Positions 18,069 through 26,210 are shown, numbered from the stretch's first letter. The stretch is 64,000 nucleotides of DNA from Alphaproteobacteria bacterium (GCA_030426465.1 JAUHYK010000005.1:26340-90339); one strand, 5' to 3'. Notes: generated from the sequence alone by a model not told the origin. Numbers and translations: made by a program.

Positions 18069-19256
18069 CTAGCAGTCGTTCAACAAGGCTTTTACTTCGG
18101 CGCAAACCGACCGGTAGGCCGATGCAAAATCCTCGCCTTCAAGGCTTTTCTTCAAAGTGTTAAAGGTTCCGCGCGACCGGCCCGACAGGGTCACGGCCTT
18201 GGCGATATTGCCATTCGCGGCGTTCAGCGCTTTCAAAAGCATGTAACGGTTCATCAGCGCCGTTGCGTCTTCGACAGCGAAAGAGTTCGCCGGTCCGGCG
18301 TGAAGCTGCTCGAAATCGAAGCGCAGATGTTCAGGCAGGATTCTGCCTTTCTCCCGGCGGGCGTAAGGCATGGCGCGCAAAAGCACATTGCGCAATTCAC
18401 GCACATTGCCGGGAAAACGATAGGACTTCAGCCGGTCCGCTGCTTTCGGCGTTAACCGAAGTTTGCGGTTCCGCTCATCGCCCTGATTGGCGATCATCCA
18501 TTCCGCAATTTCGACCACGTCGTCGCCGCGCTTACGCAGGGGCGGGACGTCGATGATCAGCACATTGATTCGGTAAAACAGGTCGGCCCGGAATTTCCCG
18601 GCGCAGACATTTTCCTGGAGATTGACGTTGGTGGCGGAGATCAGCCGGAAGTCGACTTTCTCCGGCGTCTTGCCGCCAAGCTTTGTCACCATGCCGTCTT
18701 CGAGCACGCGCAAAAGATGCGTCTGGATAGACAGCGGCATGTCGCCGATCTCATCGAGAAACAGAACGCCGCCATCGGCCAAGGCTATCGCGCCTTCGCG
18801 CTCAGCGACGGAGCCGGTAAAGGCGCCTTTCACATGGCCGAACAATTCCGACGCCGCGAGCGTTTCCGGCATGGCGCCGGCGTTGATCGGTGAGAATGCG
18901 CCATTCGAGCGCAATCCGCCAAGGTGAAGGTGGCGCGCCACAAGCTCTTTGCCGACGCCGGTTTCCCCGGTGATCAGCACCGGGGCCTGGTCGTCGGCGT
19001 AGATTTCGATGGTCTCGCGGAGCAGGGCGGCCTGATCGCTTGAGCCGATAATTTTCGGCGGCGGCAGATTCGCGCGAGACTTGATGCGCGGCTCCTGCCT
19101 GAGCTGAATAAGATTTGAACGACCGCGTTCGATCGATCGTTCAGGACGCCTGACCGTTTTCGAAGGAACATAGGTTTCCTGCGAATACGCACTTGGCGCG
19201 TAAGGTTGGTCGTAGGCGGCCGAACGGCTTACGCCGTCATAGTCATGGTCATCCAT
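18069..19256 (-). CDS. sigma54-dependent transcriptional activator without a receiver domain
   Basis: A 395-residue enhancer-binding protein. A short polar N-terminus (1-70) lacks a receiver or GAF domain. The AAA+ domain has Walker A GETGVGKE (97-104), the sigma54-contact loop GAFTGS (144-149; usually GAFTGA) and Walker B GGVLFLDEIGDM (162-173). It ends in a Fis-type helix-turn-helix (NGNIAKAVTLSGRSRGTFNTLKKSL). The ATG at 19256 follows GGGGGAAG; the frame extends to 19406 without support. A near-consensus sigma54 promoter stands in front of the repeat protein gene 2.4 kb away, so this is its likely regulator. With no sensory domain, control may be through its own expression or a partner. 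Confidence 0.93.
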   Translation of the reverse strand: MDDHDYDGVSRSAAYDQPYAPSAYSQETYVPSKTVRRPERSIERGRSNLIQLRQEPRIKSRANLPPPKIIGSSDQAALLRETIEIYADDQAPVLITGETGVGKELVARHLHLGGLRSNGAFSPINAGAMPETLAASELFGHVKGAFTGSVAEREGAIALADGGVLFLDEIGDMPLSIQTHLLRVLEDGMVTKLGGKTPEKVDFRLISATNVNLQENVCAGKFRADLFYRINVLIIDVPPLRKRGDDVVEIAEWMIANQGDERNRKLRLTPKAADRLKSYRFPGNVRELRNVLLRAMPYARREKGRILPEHLRFDFEQLHAGPANSFAVEDATALMNRYMLLKALNAANGNIAKAVTLSGRSRGTFNTLKKSLEGEDFASAYRSVCAEVKALLNDC

Positions 19257-19536
19257 TCGCTTCCCCCAAAGCTGTGCGGACGTTTTTAGTCTTATGGAAT
19301 AAATGAGTGCACAAACACCATCGTCTTCATCAACGAAGACGGCGTTCACTTCTTGCGGCCAGTCCCTCTCCCAAGAGTTTGGCCAATCTCTCCCACACGA
19401 CAGCAAAACGTACTGTGCCGGTTAAGCTAGACCACCCGCCGCAGGAATCAACTGAATTCGGCTGCATGATATGAATAATTCATCTGAGTAGTAAAAATTC
19501 GCCATTTAGGAGAGTGAATCAAAGGCTTGCACGCAG

Positions 19537-21276
19537 CTATTCAACGGGGGAGGCGCCTTCGAGTTCGATAAATTCCGGGGGAAAACAACGGTCTGGCCGC
19601 TCGCTGCGCGGCGACAGCCGACATTCCCGGAATCGCGTCCATGCGGCTTGCGCGCGCGAGAAGGCGCCGGTCGTATGGGACGATGTCGCTCCCTGTTCGC
19701 TGCCCGTTAGGCCGGTTGAAAAGGCGACTGTTTGCGCGGCGCCGTCCGCACCTGCGGTCCAGCTGACCGCGCCGGCGATGAACTCCATACTGACCGGATC
19801 GCATTTCGGGGATCGGCGCAGCAAGATCTGATAATCCTCGACCCCGCCTTCCGGCAGCGCCGGCAAATGAAGTTCGAACGCCGCTCGCCACCGCATCACC
19901 TGAAGTTTCGAATCGCCTTTTTTCCGCCAATACGATTCGAGCGGGCAAAAGCCAGTGCGCGATCGCAGGGAGTAATCAAAGGCGAAGAGAACGTGATCGC
20001 TGCTGCGATCCACCGTGCGCCAGAATTCGGCGTACTCACCTTCCCGGCGAATCAGGAAGCTGCGGGTGTCGGTCTCAATTCCGTCCGCGGCAATGGGCGT
20101 TGTCGATAATTCCGGCGCTTCCACCCTGCGGGTCTGTGCTGCGGGCTCGAACTCGATGGTTTCGATGCTGCGCGAAAAGGGCGGCGCGGCGGTCGCAGCG
20201 AGCGCCCCGACGGTCGGCGCTGGTTTCTCGCCCGGATGCGCATATTCCATGAAGAAAGACCAGGACAGCGCATCGTCAGCGCGAGTCCAGTGACTGAGAA
20301 GGCGTTTCCAGGCCGGCAGGAAGAGTTCGTTAAGCCGGGATTGTTCGCGTTCTTCCGAGGTCAGATCGTAGAGCACTTCGGCGCGCTGTGCGGCGCCGTC
20401 CGCGTTGGAACTTTTCGATTCGATGCCATGGGTGTGGATGCCGATCACTTCACCGGCGGCGTTGAGAATAGGGCTGCCGCTATTGCCGCCCGCCGTGGCG
20501 AGGCGGTGAATGATGAGATTTGCGATCGCCGGATTCGGTGTTTCCTCCGCTGAATCAAGCGGCGGCGTTATCGCGGCGATCACCCCGCGCTCGACGCGCG
20601 GCGTGGCGGCGTCAGGGGCAAAGCCGTCATCGAGGGTGTCATAAGGATAGCCGATCACCGCAATCGGCCCGCCTGGCTCCAGGCCGAGCAGCGCGTCTTC
20701 TGCGGCGATGGGAAGATCCGGGCCGAGCCGGTTTTCGCCGGTTTCAGGATCGATCGGATCGACCGTTATCAACGCCGCATCGAAAGCGAGATCGCGCAAG
20801 GGCGCTGTCTTCGGCTCATAAACAGAAGAGTTCGGCCGGATCGGCTGATGATCCTCGACCAGAGTTCGGAAGGCGCCATAGCCGGCGTGAAGACGCCGTG
20901 AGGCAACCGGGATTTTTGCACTCGATGCGCGATTGAGCAGATAGACGCTAGCGTCAGGATCATCGAGCGGTAGTGAGCTGGCGGTGTGTGCGGCGGTGGC
21001 GAGCAGGCCGCGCTCCCTGTCAATAACGAAGGCCGTTCCCCGCGACGCGCCGTTGACGACGATCAGATAGACCGAACCGGTCGCATGGGCGAGCGTGTCC
21101 GGCGCAATGACAGCGGAAAGTGCGGCGTCGGCTTTTCCAACTGCGGCGCGCACTTCATTCTCAAGCGATTCCGTGCGCTCGCGCAGGCGCCTGATTTCCG
21201 CGTAACGCGATGTTTCAAGGAAAAGTAGACCGGCCGCTATGGCGACAATCGCCAACGCCGACACAACCCGGGTCAT
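19537..21276 (-). CDS. membrane-anchored trypsin-like serine protease
   Basis: A 579-residue protein with one N-terminal transmembrane helix (about residues 4-20), a short coiled coil (24-50) and an S1-type protease domain with His97 in LLATAAHTAS, Asp167 in LAFDAALITV and Ser266 in TAGGNSGSPI. The roughly 250-residue C-terminal part has no recognised domain and ends near the predicted surface-protein genes. The ATG at 21276 follows AAAGGGAAAC and overlaps the stop of a small upstream frame (ATGA). The domain probably faces the periplasm. Its position between the sigma54 activator and the repeat protein suggests a role in processing or quality control of that system, which is inference. Confidence 0.85.
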   Translation of the reverse strand: MTRVVSALAIVAIAAGLLFLETSRYAEIRRLRERTESLENEVRAAVGKADAALSAVIAPDTLAHATGSVYLIVVNGASRGTAFVIDRERGLLATAAHTASSLPLDDPDASVYLLNRASSAKIPVASRRLHAGYGAFRTLVEDHQPIRPNSSVYEPKTAPLRDLAFDAALITVDPIDPETGENRLGPDLPIAAEDALLGLEPGGPIAVIGYPYDTLDDGFAPDAATPRVERGVIAAITPPLDSAEETPNPAIANLIIHRLATAGGNSGSPILNAAGEVIGIHTHGIESKSSNADGAAQRAEVLYDLTSEEREQSRLNELFLPAWKRLLSHWTRADDALSWSFFMEYAHPGEKPAPTVGALAATAAPPFSRSIETIEFEPAAQTRRVEAPELSTTPIAADGIETDTRSFLIRREGEYAEFWRTVDRSSDHVLFAFDYSLRSRTGFCPLESYWRKKGDSKLQVMRWRAAFELHLPALPEGGVEDYQILLRRSPKCDPVSMEFIAGAVSWTAGADGAAQTVAFSTGLTGSEQGATSSHTTGAFSRAQAAWTRFRECRLSPRSERPDRCFPPEFIELEGASPVE

Positions 21277-21545
21277 GACGTTTCCCTTTGTCGTACTTTC
21301 AGAACGACCATGTGTTCCCCCAAACCAATCGCAGCGACGGGGCGCGGCGACAGCGCACATTCAAGATGATCAATGACAGCTTGTCGAGCAATTACGAGGC
21401 CGGAAAGAAACGCAGGGCTGTTCACTGGATGCCCACAATCGGGACACATCCCCAGATATAGACAAGAGGCGTCGGCCAGAATGAAGAATGCGCAACCTGC
21501 TGTGCACTCAGGCGTGGGCCTGAACATATTGTTGCGGTGCAGCAA
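21273..21545 (-). CDS. possible small protein with a Cys-rich CPDCGH motif
   Basis: A 90-residue frame ending in a TGA that overlaps the ATG of the serine protease gene (ATGA), a typical coupling arrangement. It contains CTAGC and MCPDCGH, which together could form a zinc site, and otherwise no recognised family. The start is uncertain: ATG at 21545 or the methionine at 21527. There is no clear ribosome-binding site. It could be a chance frame upstream of the protease, so confidence is low. Confidence 0.35.
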   Translation of the reverse strand: MLHRNNMFRPTPECTAGCAFFILADASCLYLGMCPDCGHPVNSPAFLSGLVIARQAVIDHLECALSPRPVAAIGLGEHMVVLKVRQRETS

Positions 21546-21764
21546 TCATGTTTTCTTTCCATTTCGTAACAAAGATCATCCAGCGTTTACATAATGTTAA
21601 GTAATCCTTGCGGCACGTTGGGTCGTTTTGGCACAGCGCTTGCAATCTAAGACGGCGTTGGGGGGGACATGCTCCCAATGGCGATCACTGTGGCTTTCCC
21701 GGGAATAGAAACGGGGAGGGGCGCGGGGGTCGTTTGCAGTGAAACCATAGTGGGAGACGATCAA
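21277..21764. other. 488-base regulatory region between the protease and repeat-protein genes
   Basis: Divergent intergenic region. The left part holds the doubtful 90-residue frame on the minus strand. From about 21560 the sequence becomes AT-richer and carries the sigma54 promoter at 21629-21643, leaving an untranslated leader of about 110 bases before the GTG start. Activator-binding sites are expected in the AT-rich stretch upstream of the promoter, but I cannot pick a convincing inverted repeat by eye. Confidence 0.6.
21629..21644 (+). promoter_or_regulatory. sigma54 (RpoN) promoter of the acidic repeat protein
   Basis: TGGCACAGCGCTTGCA matches the consensus TGGCACG-N4-TTGCA at all but one position, with the GG (21630-21631) and GC (21642-21643) exactly 12 bases apart as required for -24/-12 promoters. 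Transcription would start near 21655. A sigma54 activator gene lies 2.4 kb away on the opposite strand. Confidence 0.85.
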
Positions 21765-23624
21765 GTGAAACTTAAGCTTTTGACAACGATTGCGGCCTCT
21801 GCGCTGCTCGCTTCTGCGGGCGCCGCTTGGGCCCAACCGACCGAGTCTGGCACCGGCGCGCAGGAATCTGGCGACGGCAACCAGTCTACGGACGATGATG
21901 TCATTGACGCCGATGTTCTCAGCAACAACGGCAACGACAATGACAGCTCGGACAATTCCGACAATTCCGTGAACGATTCCGGCAATGCCGACGTCGACGC
22001 GTTTTCGGGCGACGGCTCCGATAACGACGCTCTCGATGTCGACAATTCCGGCAACGACAGCTCGGACAACTCGGACAACTCCGACAATTCCGATAACTCC
22101 GACAACTCGTCCGACACCGACGCCTTCACGGGCGACGACAGCGACGTGATCGACGCTGACGTCTATGACAACGGCAACGATAACTCGGACAACTCGGTCA
22201 ATGATTCGGGCAACGCCGACCTCGACGCCTTCACCGGCTCGGACAGCGACATCAACGACATCGATGTCCAGGACAACGGCAACGACAGCTCGGACAACTC
22301 CGACAACTCTGACAACTCCGTTGACGCCTTCACGGGCGACGACAGCGACGTTCTCGACGTTGACAACTCCGGCAACGACAGCTCGGACAATTCGGACAAC
22401 TCCGACAACTCGACCGACACTGACGCGTTCTCGGGCGACGGTTCCGACAATGACGTGCTCGACGCCGACATCTACAACAACGGCAACGACAGCTCGGACA
22501 ACTCGACCGACACTGACGCCTTCACGGGCGACGACAGTGACGTGCTCGACGTTGACGTCACCGATTCCGGTAACGACAACTCCGACAACTCCGACAATTC
22601 GGACAACTCGATCAACGATTCGGGCAATGCCGACTTTGACGCGTTCTCGGGCGACGGTTCGGACAATGACGTGAACGACATCGACACGACCGATTCGTTC
22701 AACGACAACTCCGACAACTCCGTTGACGCGTTCTCGGGCGACGGTTCCGACAACGACGTAATCGACGTTGATGTTGCCGACTCCGGCAATGACAACTCGT
22801 CTGCAGACAACGGTTCTGCAAACAACGGTTCGTCGATCGATAACTCCGACAACTCCGATAACTCGGACAACTCGGACAATTCCGACAACTCGATCAATGA
22901 TTCGGGCAACCTCGACCTGAACGTTTCCGACAACGGCAACGAGACGAACGAGGCTTCTGACGGTTCGAACTCCGCAAGCGGTGGTTCGACTCAGTCGAAT
23001 ACAAGCACGAACATTGACGTTGCAGACAGCGGCAACACCACGACCGACGATGACGGTCTGGATATTGACGGTGACGGTTCGGACAACGATGGCCTTGACA
23101 TCGACATCTCCGACTCGGGCAACGACAACTCGGACAACTCCGACAACAACACTGCCGACAATGGCTCCGCTACTGCAAATGACAGCGGTTCTGTCACCGT
23201 CGACAACTCGGACAACTCCGACAATTCCGACAACTCCGACAACAACACCGCTGATGGCGGTTCTGCTGTCGCCAACGACAGCGGCTCCGTGGATGTCGAC
23301 AATTCCGACAACTCCACAACTGTTGACGTTGCGGTTGATGTCGACGCTTCGGATAACTCCGACAACTCGATCAATGACTCCTACAACACGACGTTGGAGC
23401 TCACGATCGGCGACGTTCAGCTGAACACGAATGAGCTTTCAGCTACTGTTAGCGACGTGACTTTCGCGACGCCGGCATTCGACGGTTCGTTCACGACTGG
23501 CAACATCAACAACCAGTCGATGACGGATAACCGTGGTCTGACGATCAACAACAGCAACACTGGTGTTGGCAGCTTCTCGAACTCGCAGAACGTCAACGTT
23601 GGTACGGTTAACACACCTCAGTAA
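21765..23624 (+). CDS. secreted, extremely acidic Asp/Asn/Ser repeat protein (candidate fibre or adhesin subunit)
   Basis: A 619-residue protein that starts with GTG 9 bases after GGGAG. A clear Sec signal peptide (KLKLLTTIAASALLASAGAAWA) is followed by about 510 residues made almost only of D, N, S, G, A, V, I and T. DNSDNS tracts alternate with about eight longer units of the form DAF(S/T)GD(G/D)SD..D(V/I)D..GND(S/N)S. The last 75 residues are different: few charges, rich in N, T and V, ending in SNSQNVNVG. No cysteine is seen and lysine/arginine are almost absent. This would suit Ca2+ binding or an amyloid-like or beta-solenoid surface polymer. No known family is recognised. An earlier ATG at 21669 lies before the ribosome-binding site and is rejected. 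Confidence 0.9.
   Translation: MKLKLLTTIAASALLASAGAAWAQPTESGTGAQESGDGNQSTDDDVIDADVLSNNGNDNDSSDNSDNSVNDSGNADVDAFSGDGSDNDALDVDNSGNDSSDNSDNSDNSDNSDNSSDTDAFTGDDSDVIDADVYDNGNDNSDNSVNDSGNADLDAFTGSDSDINDIDVQDNGNDSSDNSDNSDNSVDAFTGDDSDVLDVDNSGNDSSDNSDNSDNSTDTDAFSGDGSDNDVLDADIYNNGNDSSDNSTDTDAFTGDDSDVLDVDVTDSGNDNSDNSDNSDNSINDSGNADFDAFSGDGSDNDVNDIDTTDSFNDNSDNSVDAFSGDGSDNDVIDVDVADSGNDNSSADNGSANNGSSIDNSDNSDNSDNSDNSDNSINDSGNLDLNVSDNGNETNEASDGSNSASGGSTQSNTSTNIDVADSGNTTTDDDGLDIDGDGSDNDGLDIDISDSGNDNSDNSDNNTADNGSATANDSGSVTVDNSDNSDNSDNSDNNTADGGSAVANDSGSVDVDNSDNSTTVDVAVDVDASDNSDNSINDSYNTTLELTIGDVQLNTNELSATVSDVTFATPAFDGSFTTGNINNQSMTDNRGLTINNSNTGVGSFSNSQNVNVGTVNTPQ
21955..23380 (+). repeat. intragenic tandem DNA repeats encoding DNSDN and DAF(S/T)GD units
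   Basis: Short direct repeats of gacaactccgacaattcc-type sequence, interspersed with about eight copies of a unit of roughly 60-75 bases encoding DAF(S/T)GD. Synonymous changes (tcc/tcg, aac/aat) are scattered between copies, so the array is not a recent perfect expansion. Such arrays can change length by slippage or recombination. Confidence 0.85.
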
Positions 23625-23639
23625 GTGTGTAGGCCTTTG

Positions 23640-23669
23640 GGCGCTGCAGGGAATTTTCCCTGCAGCGCC
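23640..23669. terminator. strong hairpin between the repeat protein and the next gene
   Basis: A perfect 12-bp stem (GGCGCTGCAGGG with CCCTGCAGCGCC) enclosing AATTTT begins 16 bases after the repeat-protein stop. No T-run follows, so it may act as an mRNA-stabilising or partial attenuating structure and not as a full terminator. Confidence 0.7.
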
Positions 23670-23801
23670 TGCCTTAATAAAAGATAACTATTAGATCTTG
23701 AGAACAGTGCTACTTTACGAACATCAAGTTTCCGGTTGTCGCGTTTGTCGCGAAGTGAATTTCGAAAGTCGCCGGGAAGTTGTGTTAGGGGGAATATTGA
23801 A

Positions 23802-24233
23802 ATGGGTATGAGTGCGTGGGGCTTCATTATCACGCCGGTGCTGATCGCATCGAACCCCGAGCTTTCAGACGTGCAGCGCGAAGCTCAGCTTGACGCTTAT
23901 GCGCCCGTCGCAGCCGAACAAATGCTTGATGTTTTCGACGAAGTGGCCTCGCTGGCCGGTGTGAGCGCGCTTGATGACGCGACCATGTCAACGGCTTCCG
24001 GCGGCGCCTACACCGCGATCGACATCGCCAATCTTGGCGTCAACATCGCTGAGAACAATGGCAGCGTTAACAACATCAACGCGAATAACTCCACCAGCGG
24101 CAATGTGTCGAACAACATCGTTTCGGACAACAGCGGCATCACCACGGTGTTCAACAACACCGGGACCGGCGTTGTCATGCAAAGCGTCGTCAATTTGAAC
24201 ATCTTCCTGCAAGGCGCAGGGCCAGGTCAGTAA
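23802..24233 (+). CDS. small Asn-rich protein with a double-glycine-type processing site (candidate export substrate)
   Basis: A 143-residue protein. The first 66 residues are amphipathic and acidic, and end in SALDDATMSTASGG with Gly67-Gly68, which resembles double-glycine leader cleavage sites for C39 peptidases. The remaining 75 residues (starting AYTAIDIANLGVN) are Asn/Val/Ser/Thr-rich with short repeats such as NNINANN and end in VVNLNIFLQGAGPGQ, a composition typical of beta-rich, amyloid-prone proteins. GGGGGA lies 8 bases before the ATG; MSAWGF at 23808 is an alternative. It directly precedes the C39 peptidase gene (21-base gap). No known family recognised. Confidence 0.8.
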   Translation: MGMSAWGFIITPVLIASNPELSDVQREAQLDAYAPVAAEQMLDVFDEVASLAGVSALDDATMSTASGGAYTAIDIANLGVNIAENNGSVNNINANNSTSGNVSNNIVSDNSGITTVFNNTGTGVVMQSVVNLNIFLQGAGPGQ

Positions 24234-24254
24234 CATTCGGGTTTTGGGGGAAAA

Positions 24255-25013
24255 ATGAGCTTCTTTAATCGCAATCAGAACTGCGGACGGCGCTTTGGCG
24301 CCGGGGCGGCGATTGCGTTGGCGCTCTCTTTCCTCGGATCGTTCGGCGCGCGCGCCGGCGATATTGATTTCTTTGTCGGCGGCGCTTCTGCGCGCGTTCC
24401 TGTCGTCAGCATGGCGGAGCGCAAATTCGCCACTGTCGTCCGGCAGCAATATGATTTCAGCTGCGGGTCTGCGGCCCTGGCGACCCTTTTGACCTTTCAC
24501 TATGACCGCGAAACATCGGAAACCGATGCCTTCAAGGCCATGTGGGATGTCGGCGATCAGAATCGCATTCGCGAGCTTGGCTTCTCGCTTCTGGAAATGA
24601 AGCGCTATCTTGAAAGCCTCAATCTGAAAGCTGACGGCTTTGTTTTGAGTCTCGACCGGGTTCAGGAAATCGGTGTTCCCGGCATCGCGCTTGTAGATGT
24701 GCGCGGATACAAACATTTCGTTGTAATTAAAGGCATAACGGACGAGGTCGTATTGATCGGCGACCCGTCTGCAGGAGTTATATCGTTGCCGCGTAACATA
24801 TTTGAGCAACGGTGGGATGGAACGATTTTGTTCATTCGTTCTGATGTCGTGCGCGGTAAGCAGAGTTTCAACCAAGTTGCTGACTGGCGGCTTGCGCCGT
24901 CGGCCCCGCATGACCGGGCGCTTGATGATGAATCGCTTCAGTCGCTTTATCTAAATCAGACGCGTCCATCCTTCTCTGGTTTCACGATCAACACTATTGT
25001 GGAGGTTCGATAA
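24255..25013 (+). CDS. exported C39 family peptidase, FapD-like
   Basis: A 252-residue periplasmic cysteine peptidase. After a signal peptide (about 1-35, ALALSFLGSFGARA), the C39 core has Cys70 in QQYDFSCGSAALATLL, His154 in GYKHFVVIKG and Asp170 in LIGDPSAG, the full catalytic set. It has no ABC transporter domain, so it is not a bacteriocin exporter but resembles stand-alone FapD of the Fap amyloid system. It sits between two genes with double-glycine-like sites, and its TAA overlaps the next ATG (TAATG). Expected role: cleavage of fibre subunits or their partners in the periplasm. Confidence 0.9.
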   Translation: MSFFNRNQNCGRRFGAGAAIALALSFLGSFGARAGDIDFFVGGASARVPVVSMAERKFATVVRQQYDFSCGSAALATLLTFHYDRETSETDAFKAMWDVGDQNRIRELGFSLLEMKRYLESLNLKADGFVLSLDRVQEIGVPGIALVDVRGYKHFVVIKGITDEVVLIGDPSAGVISLPRNIFEQRWDGTILFIRSDVVRGKQSFNQVADWRLAPSAPHDRALDDESLQSLYLNQTRPSFSGFTINTIVEVR

Positions 25014-26128
25014 TGTTATTCGTGAAATCCGCCAGCATCATGGGCGCCGCCAGCCTGATTTCCATGGGTGCAGCCGCGGCGAGCGAGCCGGATGATCTTT
25101 TTGCTGCGGGTCTGCTTGAGCTTAATGAAAAGCCAATGACGGCGAATGAGCTTGGTGAAGCGCGCGGCGGCTTCAGTTTTGGCGGGTTGGATTTCAATAT
25201 CGGCGTCCAGGTGTTGCCGCCGACGTTTAATCCTCTTCCCGACGGCCCTTTCGGCGCCAGCGGCGGACCTTTTGGATCGAATGGCGGTCCATTCGGTCAA
25301 AATGGAGGCCCATTCGGGAATAACGGGAACCATAATAACAACGCCAGCCAGAACAACGCACCTTCCGCGCCCCAGCCTGTTGCCCAAAACACGCCGGCTG
25401 CATCCACACAACAACCGGCCGCACAGCCAACAACTGTGGCGAGCGCTACGCCGTCAGCGCCGCCGCCAACAACATCTGCGCCCGCGGCGCCTGCAAGCTC
25501 ACCCACCCCCGCGGCGGCGACCACGACGCCTACGCCGTCACCAGCAGCGACTAACACAACCACCACATCCACGCCGCCTGCAACCGTTGCAACGACGCCC
25601 CCGGCGCCGACCAGCGGCAATAATAATACCCAGACGGCTTCCAACTCAGCGCCAGCTCCTTCAACGCCATATACGCCGCTCCCAACGTCGGGTTCTTCAC
25701 CGGCTGGCGCATCACAAAGCAGTCAGGGATCTTCTTCATCTACAACACCCCCTCCGGAGATTAGCTCCACTCCCACCAACCCGATCCCGGTTCCAGCTTC
25801 TGAACGGAAAAATCAATACAGCACCCCTCTGACAATGTCGGTTTTGCCAGGCAACGGGGGAGGCGCGCAAAACTCCTCTCCTGACGCCCAACCGACCACA
25901 ATGTCCGCGACGATGAGAGATATTGATGATCGGGCCGGTGTTCGCGGAATTGAATCGAACGGGCTGAGCAGCGTGGTCAACAACACCCTCAACAATGTGT
26001 TCATTTCTCAGGAAGTGGTCATGAATGTTCAGGTGACAAACTATGATTTCGCCATGAGCATGCGGCGTGTGAGCAATGTGACCTCACAGGCAGTCTCCCA
26101 GAGCTTCTTCCTGCCCGGGCTCAACTAG
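25013..26128 (+). CDS. exported Pro/Thr/Ala-rich protein with a double-glycine-type site (candidate export substrate)
   Basis: A 371-residue protein with a Sec-type signal peptide (1-23, ending GAAAA), then a short acidic segment with MTANELGEARGG. Gly52-Gly53 match the ELxxxxGG leader pattern cut by C39 peptidases. Next come FSFGGLDFNIGVQVLPP, a run of four PFG-type repeats (GGPFG), a long Pro/Thr/Ala/Ser mucin-like stretch (about 105-260), and a conserved-looking C-terminus with NNTLNNVFISQEVVMNVQVTN. A GGAGGT ribosome-binding site and a 1-base overlap with the peptidase gene show tight coupling. It could be a minor fibre subunit, nucleator or anchor. No family recognised. Confidence 0.85.
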   Translation: MLFVKSASIMGAASLISMGAAAASEPDDLFAAGLLELNEKPMTANELGEARGGFSFGGLDFNIGVQVLPPTFNPLPDGPFGASGGPFGSNGGPFGQNGGPFGNNGNHNNNASQNNAPSAPQPVAQNTPAASTQQPAAQPTTVASATPSAPPPTTSAPAAPASSPTPAAATTTPTPSPAATNTTTTSTPPATVATTPPAPTSGNNNTQTASNSAPAPSTPYTPLPTSGSSPAGASQSSQGSSSSTTPPPEISSTPTNPIPVPASERKNQYSTPLTMSVLPGNGGGAQNSSPDAQPTTMSATMRDIDDRAGVRGIESNGLSSVVNNTLNNVFISQEVVMNVQVTNYDFAMSMRRVSNVTSQAVSQSFFLPGLN

Positions 26129-26174
26129 GCAAGCTGTATTACACAAGATTGGGCCACGCTCTTCTGATTTTTCA

Positions 26175-26210
26175 AACAGGCTTTTCCGATGGAAAGGCCT
26201 GTTTTGTTTA
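26175..26210 (+). terminator. intrinsic terminator of the repeat-protein operon
   Basis: A 13-bp stem (AACAGGCTTTTCC with GGAAAGGCCTGTT, one G-T pair) around a 3-base loop, followed by TTGTTT. It lies 46 bases after the last gene of the plus-strand cluster and just before the convergent response-regulator gene. Confidence 0.85.

Noticed and set aside
19257-19536. Search for a sigma54 promoter before the activator gene
   Set aside because: A GGCAC-like element exists on the minus strand but the downstream GC is at the wrong spacing.
22163-22939. Minus-strand frames rich in LSELSELSE across the repeat gene
   Set aside because: They are the antisense of the DNSDN tandem repeats; the sense frame has a signal peptide, ribosome-binding site and promoter.
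21955-23380. A CRISPR array reading for the short direct repeats
   Set aside because: Repeats are irregular, in-frame, protein-coding and without equal-length unique spacers; no cas genes nearby.
25146-25832. 228-residue Arg/His/Pro-rich frame within the Pro/Thr-rich protein
   Set aside because: A +1 shadow of the Pro/Thr/Ala codons in the coupled gene at 25013.
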